NCBI GenBank assembly: GCA_015039365.1
Contig: WION01000085.1
Span: forward strand, 1 to 64,000
Direction: 5' to 3'
Length of the DNA stretch: 64,000 nucleotides
From: Amanita rubescens
Taxonomy: Eukaryota > Basidiomycota > Agaricomycetes > Agaricales > Amanitaceae
Below are positions 1-11,880 of this stretch, piece by piece (within the stretch, counting starts at the first letter, position 1; every line of letters starts with the position of its first letter). The notes under the pieces were generated by a model. It made no database searches and was not told the origin of the DNA. It saw only the letters and a list, made by a program, of their open reading frames with translations. The translations under genes were made by a program, and so were the position numbers.

Positions 1-441
1 AGTCTGTGTATTAGGTCAGCAACGGAGACTAGCCAACTACACGAGGCCCCCGGAATATTGGTACAAATGTTAGGGACGGAATTCGGACAGAAATTGTCGG
101 ATTCCGGCCGTTAGGCCGGGGACAAAATGGCAAATACGGACAGCCAACGGTGATTTTGGCCCAGAATGCTGGGTCAGGCCATTCGGACACGGCGCTTGGT
201 ATGACACGCATGCTAGGTCAAAGTTCGGACATGTTAGCCAAGTTCTATAGTTCACTGGTACATTGCTACAGTCTGTAATCCAGGGATGGAAGGTTCTGAG
301 TTCGATTCTGCACAAGCATTGATTTTTTTTGGTATTTTTTTTGCAAGTGATTGGCCAGACACATTTCTTGCGAACAGCGGATGCTTGAATTGAAGTACAA
401 GAGTGTAAATCTATGATCCTGAAAGTTATATAGATGTAGAC
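1..441. other. 5' flank of the Ulp1-transposase gene with short repeats
   Basis: No convincing gene. The octamer TTCGGACA or a close variant recurs at about 81, 136, 182 and 224, and GTATCGGACA occurs just past the downstream gene end near 6087. Such scattered copies near both ends resemble subterminal transposase-binding repeats, which is inference. A tRNA-like A box (TAGTTCACTGGTA, 248-260) and B box (GAGTTCGATTC, 298-308) sit at normal spacing, but the arms around them do not pair, so at best this is a decayed tRNA-derived remnant. Confidence 0.35.
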
Positions 442-3400
442 ATGTCATATATTACTTCAAAGAATAAATTTCAAATAGATTACACGAGACATATTACTAC
501 TGCTGATATTGTGATCGTAGCGGCAACGACAGTTTTTGCTCCATCTGTGCCAGGCTACCCTCTTCTTCCTCGAGATACCCATTCCATCATACTATGGACA
601 GCAACAAAAACCATCATTGACCTCGCCACCACTGTCAAGTTCAAGGAATCAGAGTGGATCGGATGTGGGAAGGTCTATGACGACAAAATACCTGTAAATG
701 TCGAGGAAGCTAAGGATCGCGCTTTTGATATACCAATGGCATACCAATATGTCTTACCTTCACCAGAGATACCGGTTGCCCAATTCGTGGATATCCAGCT
801 CCCCGCACTTTCATCCCAGTTCATCATGACAAAGGTCGACGCATGGTTCAGCAAAGAACCTGCTGATCCCGGGCCAAACATCTCATTGCTTTGTTCCACG
901 CCCGATCCCCAAGCGCGAGTTCGTATTCCAGCTTGGAAATCATGCTGGTCAGGCATGGCTGGATGGCATGGCGTCGCTTGTCGATCCTCGCTATGATGAT
1001 GCTGTACGCTGGCCGCTTTGGGTTCTAACATTCTGGAAAAGGATGTTATACATATCACGAGCCAGAGAAACCTGGAAGAAAAGTCAGAAATGGCTCGCAC
1101 GTGAGAAGAGAAGATATCAAACCGATCCAATAACACGGGGAGTCCTGGACGATGTAATATCTCGGCTTTCTTGTATTGGCTGGGATACAAAGCTATTCTC
1201 CAGGATATGTAGTACAAAGACTCTTGCAAATCTCCTTGGGGAGGAATGGTTGGACGATGACCACATGGATATGATGGTTGATGATCTGTCAAGTCGCATC
1301 ACAAGAAATCCCAATCTGCAGAGATCCAAAGTAATGGTCGCACCCTCCCGCTTTGCGTATGAGATAGCCACAAATGGGACCCAAAATGTACACAGTCACA
1401 ACGAGAGTCGATCGCTCCTTTCTCGCTATGAGGGTTTATTCAAGGAAAATCAGCTGGAGAAACTTTACTTTCCGATCCATGTGAATGAGAATCATTGGAT
1501 TGCAGGGTTTATTGACTTTACTGAGCAAAAAATCGGATACGGTAAGCAGCTACAGCCACTCTTGTATAATGAGATGTAAGCTGATGTAAAATCGCAAGGT
1601 GACTCACTGTCCTCGTCTCATTTCGCTCGACGTCCTACCGCTTTCATGAAAGGGGCACAGCGGTGGTTGTGGACACAGCTTCAGATCCGTGCTGAGGATG
1701 TTGGCGATGTCCTTCAGCATGGGAATCAAAATGATTCCTTCAATTGCGGCATTGTTGCAATCAATACAATTGCGCACGCCGTTCTTGACGCCGACCTATG
1801 GACTCCAGAAAAGGCAGTGCGGGAACGTGCACAGTGGTTTCTGAAGCTGGCGCATACACTGCCACCGCAAACGATTACCGTACCTTGCGAAGAACCTCAG
1901 ATTGAGGCCTCAATTACTCAGGCCCCTAAACGGAATAGGATGACCATTGCTGATTTGTTGAACTCCGATGAGAGCGACTCACCAATGGCGGATGATGACT
2001 TTCCGGATGCAAATGACTTGCGTGTCATCCTCACCGACTCTTCTGATATGAATAGTTCATCGATGGTACCTATTGATGACTGTCAGTTGAGCGTTGGTGA
2101 TGCCGATGGAGGAAGATGTGAGACCGACTCACTGATCACTCTTGATAACGACTCCAATGACAACTGGATGGGCGCTAGCGACGTAGGAGAATATGTAACA
2201 ACTAGCGTTTGCTTGGGGAAGAGGTCAGACCGAAGCAGTTCAGTGAACTCATTTGATGCTGAAAGTGACGGCGAGATGACAAGTCGGAAGAGAGTTTTGA
2301 AGAAGCCGAAGGCAGGACAGGGCAAAAGCAAGTCATCTGTATGGGCGCGCAACAAACGGCAGGACTTGAGGGATGGGAGACTAGCTGTTGACCCTGTGAA
2401 GTCACAACAATGGATGGAACGAGTCCTCAATGACGATCGGCTTGCTGAGTTCAATCCCAAAGATCCCTGTCAAGTTCGGCACAGTGTCTGTGGTCGCTTC
2501 ATTTCAGTCAAGCAACTTTACGACTTGACACGTTGGCGATCGCATCTGAAAAGCTGTAAGGCCAAGGGAAAGGCGGCCAGCACGATGTCACTAGTGTCAT
2601 GGTTTTCGCGCATGAGAAACCCGAAGGAAGAACAATCGAGTCAGAAAGATGAAACAAGCCGCAAGTTGAAACTTACAAACATAAAACCAAGCACACACCC
2701 ATGCCCCGGATTGTCAGAGAAAGATGACAAGCGCATTCCAAAGCTTTTGATGCGAACCGCCGTCAATGGTGGAGGAGGTAGAAGTATTACCAAGATTGCA
2801 GAAGAGCGCTTCGAGCGGTGCTTTAGACAACTGGAAGAGGAAGAGAAAGAGGAAGTCTGGGCCATACAGCGACATGGGCATACATGGCGAAATGACCATC
2901 AGAACCTGCGTGTTTATGCAAAAGAGTGCGGAAAGGAAGTTCCCAGGCTCGGCGGTGATTACGTCCATCCTTGCACGGCATGTCAAACGGTCTTGAAATC
3001 GCGTGCATTTACGAGAGCTCTGCACAAACCTATGCCACGGCCCGAGAACCAGATTTACACGAACCTAAGATACAGAGACCGCGTGAAAGGTGAACTTTAT
3101 GGCCGCCACATTGGTCTTAAAGATATCATTGAAACACAAGTACGTATAAGTTCCTCACGTTCCCTCCATACAATCTCATCTTTTTTCACATAAGAATGCA
3201 AAAGAAACTCCCGGCGTGAAATTCGCACTTGGTGTGCTGTCCGGGAAGCATACCAATAAGTTATTCAGTGGCCTAATGCAGGCAGTCCTCGCAAAGGATG
3301 ACCGAGAGGATCGCGGCGTAGGCATGCAGAACTTCAGATATGCCCCAGCATGGGAGGAACTTTGCCACATAATACGGATTCATAGTCCTCGCGCATATCG

Positions 3401-6079
3401 AGTACTCAAAGGATTTCTCCCCATGCCTAATGAACGTACATTTCGCATGAAGGAATCTCGTCAACCCCGGTTTCCTATGGAGATCTGTGACCGAACATTT
3501 GATTTGGCGGCAGAGCATGTGAACGCTCTGGGCTATAAGGGACCGACTGGCCTCAGCAGTGATGAGACGAAACTATTTGCGACGTACCGTCTATTCTGGG
3601 ATGGATCCCAAAAAGCTTATTATATTGTTGGAGGCGTCAATGGCCCGCTCAAGGTACTGGATGCGGAACAAGTTGATGACGCTCTGAAGAAAGCAAATAG
3701 CCGTAAGGCCGAAAAGGTTCGAATCTCACCGCTTAGAAGATTGCGACCCGTCATACTTACAGTAGCCACATTCCTATAGGTCCGCATATGGTGTCTTACC
3801 ATTCCATTTCCCAAGATGACACCATGTGTAGTCGCAGCACTCCCAATGCCAAGTGATTCAAAAGCCGAAGAAGTTGCCGAGCTTTCGAAACAAATAATTT
3901 TTGGACTCATAGAACGGGGAATACAAGTTATTTCGTATGCATGCGATGGGACGGAGACTGAGCGTGCCGTTCAGCGACAACTCATTGCCAAATGGGCTGG
4001 ACGAGTAGACGATTATACCATTAAAATCGCTTCAACCCAATCCAAAATTCAGATAAACATACCAATCTTCAAGGGAATTCCAATATGTATGGTTCAAGAT
4101 TCAAAACATGCCCTCAAGACTTTTCGCAACAATTTGTTCTCTGGAGCGCGCCTTCTGGTGCTGGGAAACTACGTCGCTATGTACTCCCACATTCGACAGC
4201 TGGCATTTGAAGAGAATAGTCCTCTATATCTGCGAGATGTGGAGAAGCTTGATCGGCAAGACGATAACGCAGCCACGCGCCTGTTCTCGGCGGATACTCT
4301 GAAATACATCTGTGATAATCATCCAGATTATCGAGGAGAGATTGTATACCTGTTCATCTTCGGTGAACTCATAGATGCTTACCAGAACCGATCCATATCT
4401 CATCTTGAACGTATCAAGTTGGTCCTCCGGGCGCGTTGTTTCCTCGATCTTTGGCGCATGTTTTTGGATGTGGTGGGATACTCGGAACGGCAATACTGTT
4501 TGTCTCGCGAAGCCTTGGACATCTGCAATTATATAATTGATGGATTCATTGGCTTGATATATGTCCACCGTGACTACATCGACGGCAATTATCCTTTTCT
4601 CCCTTGGTTACACTCCAGCGAAGCTTGCGAACACATCTTTGGTGAAGCGCGTCAAATAATCAAGGATTTCACATACCTGGACTTCATTTATATGATACCT
4701 AAGCTCCGAGTCACGATACGTCATGCGATTCTTCATATGACCATGTCAAACCCAAAGGCACGGGCCAGCGGATACGCACACACCTACTTCGACACTTTGG
4801 GCCTCGATCTGATCAATCTTGCCAAATACCCGTCAAATGATGAGATCAACGAGGTAGCTGAACAAGCAGCAGGAGAAGCCAATACCCTCTTGGGGATGCT
4901 TGGTCTGTCTCCGCATCGCTTAAGAAGGTTGAAAGAAAAAGTGGCAGTGCCGCGTCTGAATTGGGACCACAATGATGATGCTCGATTCGACGAAGATGCA
5001 TCCGTTTACTATGAGACTATAGAAAACCAAGAGTTTGCTTTACTACAAGGGCATCTGGAATCCGAGAATATGTCATCAGAGTTTCGCACCCAAAGGCAAG
5101 AAAATGAACTCAATGACCTCGCGTGCGCTACCTTTGCATTGATGATTGACGACCACCACAAACTGTAAGTTCTTGATTAGTACAGTCCAGCCTCCATGTT
5201 ACAGTGCTTATTCGTGTCTACCAGTCATTCAATACCCGATATCGATGACGAAGCATACAATGAGATTGTAGGGGAGGATTACGCAGAACTTCACTCAAGC
5301 CTCGATGGACTCGATTCGTCTCTCGGCCGAGTCGGCCCGAAGAAGTTCAATGAAGGGCTTGGACCCGGATTCGGGGTTGGGATAGACCTTAACTCCTCGG
5401 CGTTTGAAATAAATTACAACGTACTCATCGAAATACGCATGCGAAACCAGACAAGACAGGCCGCAACCGGTGTTAGAACAAAGACTTCCAACCAGCTTCA
5501 AGATTCAACACAACCAACTGCTGCGAATGACGGTGAAAATGATGACCCAAAAGCTGTGAGAAGGAGCGTCTTGAAGAACATTGCTCAGCGGTGGCGGGAG
5601 GTTATACAAGAGCAGAAAGACGTTGCTGTCGGGACAGGATTGGAACGCGGTGCACGATGGAAGACATCGGCGAAAGGTGCAAAGGGCATGGACGACACAG
5701 ATACATCGAGTGGAAATGCAGCAAATGCAGCCGCAGTTGCGAGCACAACTGCAGGAACGGTAAGCCTGTTACATCATAGTTATTATGTGAGCGCTCAACT
5801 TCAATGACCCTAGGCTGCTACAAAGCGGGCTAAGATCTTCAGAGATGAACACGTTCCTCGCGCTGACCTCCTCGCACACGCGGGGGTCAGTAAAGTTCGT
5901 CAGCTGGTCGAATACGACTTCGTTATTATCTTGGTGGATAATGGTCTATTGTTGGGTCAAGGTAGGCAGTTCTTCACGTCAAATTGCTTTCCACAAGACT
6001 ACAACAGTCTCCCAACTTAGTCCTAGGAATGTATGAAAAGACGGGTGGAAAAAACGGAAGACATCAAGCCGTTATATGA
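442..6079 (+). CDS. Ulp1-type (C48) cysteine protease fused to RNase-H-like transposase
   Basis: This is a multi-exon mobile-element protein of very roughly 1,700 residues. The N-terminal half has a Ulp1/SENP peptidase with the expected order of residues: His in NENHW, Asp in GYGDSL, oxyanion Gln in GNQNDSFNCG and the nucleophile Cys in the same motif. After a Ser/Asp-rich linker comes a transposase-like region: SSDETKLF, then YACDGTE, QDSKHALKTFRNNL and SEACEHIFGEAR. The last two resemble P-element/THAP9-type RNase-H-fold motifs. Introns I can join in frame are 1542-1598, 3140-3194, 3717-3779, 5165-5224, 5760-5813 and 5962-6026. The stop is at 6077-6079. Between about 880 and 960 the frame changes with no obvious intron, so this copy may be broken near its N terminus, or the true start may be downstream. 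Protease-transposase fusions are known from other transposon families. The exact superfamily here is not settled. Confidence 0.7.
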
Positions 6080-6117
6080 CGGTCCGTATCGGACAATATC
6101 TAATTACATTTAATTAT

Positions 6118-6250
6118 CATTGTGATCTACCGTGATCCGCCGTGATCCGCCGCGATCGAGCGTGAATCGGCGTGATCCGTCGTGATCTATCATGCCCCGC
6201 CGTGCTTCATCGTGCATACCCATCGTGCATGCCTGTCGTGACCTTTCGAT
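6118..6250. repeat. Degenerate decamer tandem repeat (CGTGATCCGC-like)
   Basis: About 12 head-to-tail copies of a roughly 10-bp unit such as CGTGATCCGC lie just past the end of the Ulp1-transposase gene. The copies decay in both directions. A related array in the opposite orientation (GATCACGCCG-like) lies near 20680-20765. The position at a mobile-element edge suggests a terminal or subterminal repeat, but I found no precise element boundary. Confidence 0.7.
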
Positions 6251-6523
6251 CATCGTAGCCCTTCAGGTCACTCCGATCCCGGTACATGTTGAGGAAAATC
6301 TTGACACTGAGGGTCACCCAGTGAGCTGGCGGTCGGCAGTAGCACCTTGCATATCGACCAATACCTATTCACTGTGCTCGTTGTTCATCGTTACCGGAAA
6401 AATAATATGGCAATGCCCACCTGACATCCCCCAGCCGTGTGACTATAGCGGCAAAAGTAAAACAGAGTAGCGCCGTGACAAACAGAAAAAATTCCCTTCC
6501 CCTCTCTTCCTCGTTTCTTCGTC

Positions 6524-9500
6524 ATGCCCATAACCACCTCTGTCGCTGAGCTGTTTCCTCTCATCCCTCGTGATCGTTGCACACAATGCACGACAGTGTG
6601 CGCGGGTGCCACCTTTGGACAAGTAAGTGATTTCTATGCTTCCCAGTCTATGAGCACACCTTATCTTGCTTAGTTCTTTGTTCAACGTCATGAACCAATA
6701 AACGCTACGGAGCTTTGCGGTTGCGGCCACCCTTACTGGCAGCATTATATCACCCAACCGGCGATTCGATTGGCTCCTAATGCATCGAGTGTGTCAGCCG
6801 TAGCTCGTGGTAACTGTCAAGCGACTGGATGTGGAGGCTTCATTCCTTTGGTAACGATCAATACAACACAAGTTTTCATCTGAATAATCAACACTTACAG
6901 TCATCAATGTCCACAACGATGACCTTGCAAACTCTTTGCGCTTGTGGCGCACCTTATCTTCAGCATACTCGGGACATACCAGAGTCAGTCCATAATTCTC
7001 TTTCTTTCACGACAGCAGACTCACCTTTTGTTTATCTCTAAGTGTGGCTCCTCCACCCCGAATATCAAATACCCACGCCGCGCCTGGCCATCTCACTCCA
7101 GCCCAAATTGAGACGCCTCTACCTGCGCTACCCACAGGTGTCACGACTGGAATCCCAACACCACTCGCCGCGGTACGCACAGTTGGGACGTACAGCCCTG
7201 CATTTGTCGCCCCTGTTGCATCATCACTTTCTGCATCTCAGCAGCGTCAAGTTTCTGCCACTAGGACCCGCCGCGCCGGCACGAGTGGTTTTGGATACAA
7301 TCCAAGCCAGGGTCCAACACCCGGCCCACCCACCACCATCCCTTCAAGAAAGGGCAAAAGGACAATGGCGATGCCCTTGCCGTCGAAACTTAAATGTGCA
7401 ATAATACCTTTCGCGGTATTCAATCAATTGTTAATTCTTTAGATCAGATGTACTTACGAATTTAACCGTTTAGAACCGCACCAACTCTGAGACTCCCTGT
7501 CCTCCGAATATGTTCCGCCTTACTGACATCCAACGTGATCAGTTGCTTCCGCAGCTTGCGAAGTGGAACCTTGTCATCCCACTTACGGAACCAGAACAGT
7601 CAGAAACTATATGGGAAGTACTTGATGAAACTATTACTCACCATCTCCAGGCGCATAATATTACTATCGAACAACCTCCTGCTTTGCAGGACCATCCCTA
7701 CTTCAACCTTTCATGGTCCGTCTGCCAAGCCGCGCGTACCAACAAAACGGGAATCAGCAATTATACCCCGTCGACGCCTCCCCAGTATGCTTTTACGTTT
7801 AATTATTTGCAGGGGCTAGCATGGCCCGATCCAATCGAGGAAGGCTACGGTGTGTTTTTTGTCGGTCAGTTATTCCATTTTACTACCGTCATCCAAGGCT
7901 GAATCAACCTACCCCCATCAGCTCCCCGTAAAAACCACCTCCGAGGGCCACTACCAGAATCAAGTGATCTCAGCCACCATCCCTGTTGGCCATGGCGGGT
8001 TGTATCTCCTTTCCATGACTGGCTCAGGTTTGGAGGCGAGAACGATCTCTACCAAGCAAATTCCTGCATAGTTGAGTGTCAAATTAATGATGGAGGGGCT
8101 AGCGGCGATGACGATGAAGTAAGTTTGACCGTGTGTCGGCACCTCCATTTTCTCCTGACTGTTTGTTAGTTTCAACCATCTCCTGTTACCCGCAAGCGCT
8201 ACTTACCTCCGATTGTTCATCCTCGGCCCGTTCGCCGCGTTCGTTTGGATAGCGGGCCTGGTCAATCTCAACCTCCCCTCCCATCATTTCTTTCTGAATC
8301 TCGTGTCCCCTCGTCATCTCAGGCTGTCGTAACCGAACCACTCTTTACACCCGACAGTCCACCTGCTGAATGCTCACGCCACGATAGCCGTTCTCCCACC
8401 CCTCCACCTATTTTATTGCGGCCCGCACTCGATGATCGCCTACCCGATTCGGTCATCCGTCAGTGGCAAGACTCCCTTCAGATAAAACAGGAAGTAACAA
8501 GGGCACCGACACCGCACATAAAGGGGCCAAAAGCCACTGATCTTGCGACATTTCTTATTAGCGCAGTCTACGCACTTGCCAAACAAGAACCCGTACCAGA
8601 AAAAGACAATGAATTAGGCGTGACTTCTAACCATATCAAAACCCTTTATTCCTTATTTAAACCGTTCCCAACTTTCATCGTGTAAGAGCCTTCTCGCGTC
8701 TATCCGCTTTCATGCTCTAAATCCTCTTAAGAACTGAGATCTCCGTAACTGACCTTGGAATTGACACTTCCGGAAACGGCCTTCTCCGTACTGTATTTCA
8801 ATCAGCGCTACAGCAATCTACAAAATCCCACAGGTGGATCCCCAGTGTGAACAAGGGATACCATAAGCTTCACTTATCTCGGAACCCGGACCTTGATATA
8901 GTTAATCAAACTATAGACTACAAGGTTGAAGGGCACATTGCTGCGCTTTTCACTACACACCTCGCTATTGGTCCCGATCCCATCTCTCCCTTTGTCATTC
9001 TCGCCGCCACCTTAACTAAGTTGGAAGAATTTGAATTTGATGTGGAGTTTGCGAGGGCTATGATCCCAGATGAAGACCTTTTGAACAAGGTAGAACACAT
9101 TATTAACTTACCTGTTGGCAAGATCGACGCGACCGACATGTCAAAAGATTGGTTACATTCCCTGGCCTCGGATATTGAACTCCCTGTAAGTGCAACCATT
9201 GACCGCTAAACCAGAACACGCCTGATGTCTTTCAGGCAAACCATTTGACGCAATCACGCCCGGTTGAGGCACACCAGAAAATGCAGAAGCAAATGCTTGC
9301 GTACTACCTCATCGGTGATCGTGACCCTTGGAAGCATACAAATTTCCAAGCGTTCAAAGAGGGTTTCAATTCCATCGCATCCGGTCCCTTTCTAAAGGTA
9401 AGTTCATAGTCCAAACCAAGTTGATCTATCTCACGTTGACTAGTTTCCACTTGCGCGATGGGACGAGCCTCGGTACCTCCAACGTTTCCTCGCCACTCTA

Positions 9501-10052
9501 TATAATCGTCGCATTGAAATCCCCGGAGACGTCATTCCGCTAATTCGTTGGCATGCTACAGATGTGGACGATCCCGCAACTTACAACCTTTGCTGCCTGT
9601 TCATCATGCGGTTTACGCGTTGGATCGAAGGAATCGGGCACCCTTGTGAGACGAAAGATAACCTTGTAACTTCGCAGCAATACGCACAAGCACGACTCGA
9701 CCGTGGTCTACGAGCAAGGCTCTTTCATCAGGTGGTTACGGGGTGCTCATTGAAACTAAATTTGCAGGATGAGTTTATCAATGTATGGGAAAGAATGTTC
9801 TTCACGTCAACCATATTCACAACATAATAGATCCGCTTGGCTTACCGGCCACTTGTCCGTGATGAAGACACCATCAAGTTTTCCGTTTGCACAAATACGA
9901 TCTATCTCAACATCAACAAAGAAATAGCCCGTCTTCTGGTCCAACCCGGCCTATTATACCGTCACGATGCTAAAGGAAAGGAAGTCTGTACGGAGTTTGA
10001 CATGTGGTGGCACGCGCAAATGATTCTTGGAGATGATTTTAACAGAGCTTGA
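6524..10052 (+). CDS. Cysteine-rich multi-exon protein, possible HECT-like C-terminal half
   Basis: I do not recognise this gene with certainty. The ATG at 6524 opens a Cys-rich N terminus. It carries CTQC...C and two copies of a C-x-C-G-x-P-Y-x-Q-H motif (CGCGHPYWQH, CACGAPYLQH) with another CQATGCGG between them, which looks like a metal-binding module. A Ser/Pro/Thr-rich linker follows. The C-terminal half (exons from about 8740 to 10052) has GIDTSGNGLLRTVFQSAL and later helices that faintly recall the N lobe of HECT ubiquitin ligases (giDaGG.trEFF), but I see no HECT catalytic Cys motif. At least nine introns of about 50 nt separate exons that read in frame, and the stop is at 10050-10052. 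It sits between two mobile-element regions and may itself belong to a multicopy family. The function is open. Confidence 0.6.
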
Positions 10053-10223
10053 GCACGCGATAAAAACACACACGTACGTATATAGATTAGTTAATGGTTG
10101 AGCATGCGGTCGTTGCGCAATACAGGCTGCCTCCTCCCATGTTTACAGATCGTCAGTGTCCGAGAGAAGTGATGTCAATCCCAAGGGCGACAGCTATGCA
10201 GCCTTGACACTTGCACATGAGCA

Positions 10224-10538
10224 GGCGACTCGAGGTCTAACCTACGTGAGCGACAACTGTCTAACTCAAAAAATCCGCACTAGTACGCCCCTCCCTTGAC
10301 ACTTGCACATGGAGCAGGCGACTCGAGGTCTAACCTACGTGAGCGACAACTGTCTGACTCAAAAAATACAAAGCCGACGCCCGCATGTCGGTAGAACGCA
10401 CTCTTTCGCACTGTCAATGGGGCAGTAGGGTCGTTTGAAAGATGGTGAGGGTAGCCTTTAAACGCGATTGTAGCAGTGAAACGGCAAATGAGCAGGCGAC
10501 TCGAGGTCTAACCTACATGAGCGACAAGTGTCCAACTC
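10224..10538. repeat. Three copies of a 44-bp motif, left orientation
   Basis: Copies at 10224-10267, 10317-10360 and 10495-10538 begin GGCGACTCGAGGTCTAACC and end near CTAACTC. Flanking bases are also shared (ACTTGCACATG before the first two). Their reverse complement matches copies at 10972-11610 and 16165-16282, so the motif is present in inverted orientation on the two sides of the integrase gene. Confidence 0.8.
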
Positions 10539-10704
10539 AGAAAGTTCCACGCCGTTTCTTTGGTATCTGTGTCAAACATCCGTTGGCTGACTTTCGCGGC
10601 CTTTTTTTCTCCAGAAAACTCACCTTTTGGGGAAACGTGTCAATGAGGAAGTAGAGCAACAGAGAAAGCGAGAAGTAAAGAGGTAGGAATACGTGAGACT
10701 TGGG

Positions 10705-10807
10705 CCAAATTAGGATTGTTTCCCAATTGGGAAGTTAAACTTCGTCGTGAAACAACAGCCCAATTGGGGTTGTTTCCAAGTTGGGAAGTTGAACCTCGTC
10801 ATGAAAC
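10705..10807. repeat. Direct repeat of about 45 bp with CCCAATTGGG core
   Basis: Two adjacent copies (10705-10753 and 10758-10807) share TTGTTTCC, AATTGGG, GGGAAGTT and CTCGTC or TTCGTC followed by RTGAAAC. The core CCCAATTGGG is palindromic. No coding potential is seen. Confidence 0.7.
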
Positions 10808-10965
10808 ATGAGCTAGACATTCCGTCGCTCACATTCCGTCGCTCCTTACCCGCCATCACGCTCTTTATATATGGTGAGCCATACGCCTGTTCTTGCCATC
10901 ACACCGTCCGACACTAAGACTGTTTAGGCTTTCTCGTTAACGGGAGCTCGCGTCGTAACCCGGAA

Positions 10966-11612
10966 CGCAAGGAGATAGACCAGTGTCTCTCCAGATGGTT
11001 AGACCTCGTGTCGCCTTTTCACGCCGTCACGCCGTTCAACACTACGACTGTTACTAGGCTTTCGTTAACGCGAGCTCGCGTCGTCACCCGGAACGCAAGG
11101 AGATAGACCATTGTCTCTCCAGAGGGTTAGAGCTCGTGTCCCCTTTCATCCAGTCACTGACGCTCTTTCTATATCGTGAGCCACACACCTCTTCTTGCCA
11201 TCACGCCGTCGCCGTTTAACACTATAAATGTTAGGCTTTTCTCGTTACGCGAGCTCGGAGCGCAAGGAGATAGACCTTTGTCTCTCCAGAAGGTTAGACC
11301 TCGTGTCGCCCTTTCATCCACGAGCTGCCCTTCATCAAAATCACCACCTCACCAATGGTGAGCCAATATGCCTCTTGATATCACTGTTCAACACTGATGC
11401 TATGAATGTTAGGCTATTCTCGTTACCCTTGCTCGCGTCGTCACGTTACAGGACAAGCGAAGCATCTGGGGGTCTACGGTGGCGACCCTGACACCATGAC
11501 TCACCAGCTCTGTTGAGCAACCCTTGTGATGTCGTCCAACTCGCAAAGGAGACCTGGAATGCAAGGAGATAGACAATTGTCTCTCCAATGGGTTAGACCT
11601 CGTGTCGCCCCT
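10966..11612. repeat. Four tandem repeats carrying the motif in right orientation
   Basis: Units of roughly 125-300 bp each contain a GGAACGCAAGGAGATAGAC-like segment, then an imperfect hairpin around TTGTCTCTCC, then GTTAGACCTCGTGTCGCC. Motif copies lie at 10972-11015, 11100-11143, 11267-11311 and 11566-11610. Upstream parts such as GAGCTCGCGTCGTCACC and GTGAGCCA are also repeated. This is the reverse complement of the motif at 10224-10538. Confidence 0.8.
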
Positions 11613-11880
11613 TTTGTCCAGATCCTCTGACATTCACGCCAACGTTATTCTACTTGGAACTGTCGCTTGTCGCAAACATCGCTCCTGAGGTAGCAGCGTC
11701 AAGTAAGCAGCGACTTTACGTTCTTTTTCTCAATTGCTGACGACATCGTCCTCTTCCAGCATCAACTGGGGCCCATTTTACATGAACGCGCCATCCGCTT
11801 GACTTCATGATCGAAATTCTTAATGTATACATTGGCGTCAAGAAGTAAGCAGCGACTTTACATTCTGACGAAGTACACAA

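Larger units (their letters stand above)
10053..11880. other. Gene-free repeat-rich interval
   Basis: No coding sequence is supported here. The interval is built of the repeat copies listed separately at 10224-10538, 10705-10807 and 10966-11612, plus short duplications such as ACATTCCGTCGCTC twice near 10815-10842. After the last repeat copy a stretch around 11700-11780 is repeated in part at 11830-11910 (GTAAGCAGCGACTTTAC and CGTCCTCTTCCAGC), so the 3' end of the following minus-strand gene carries a local duplication. Confidence 0.7.
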
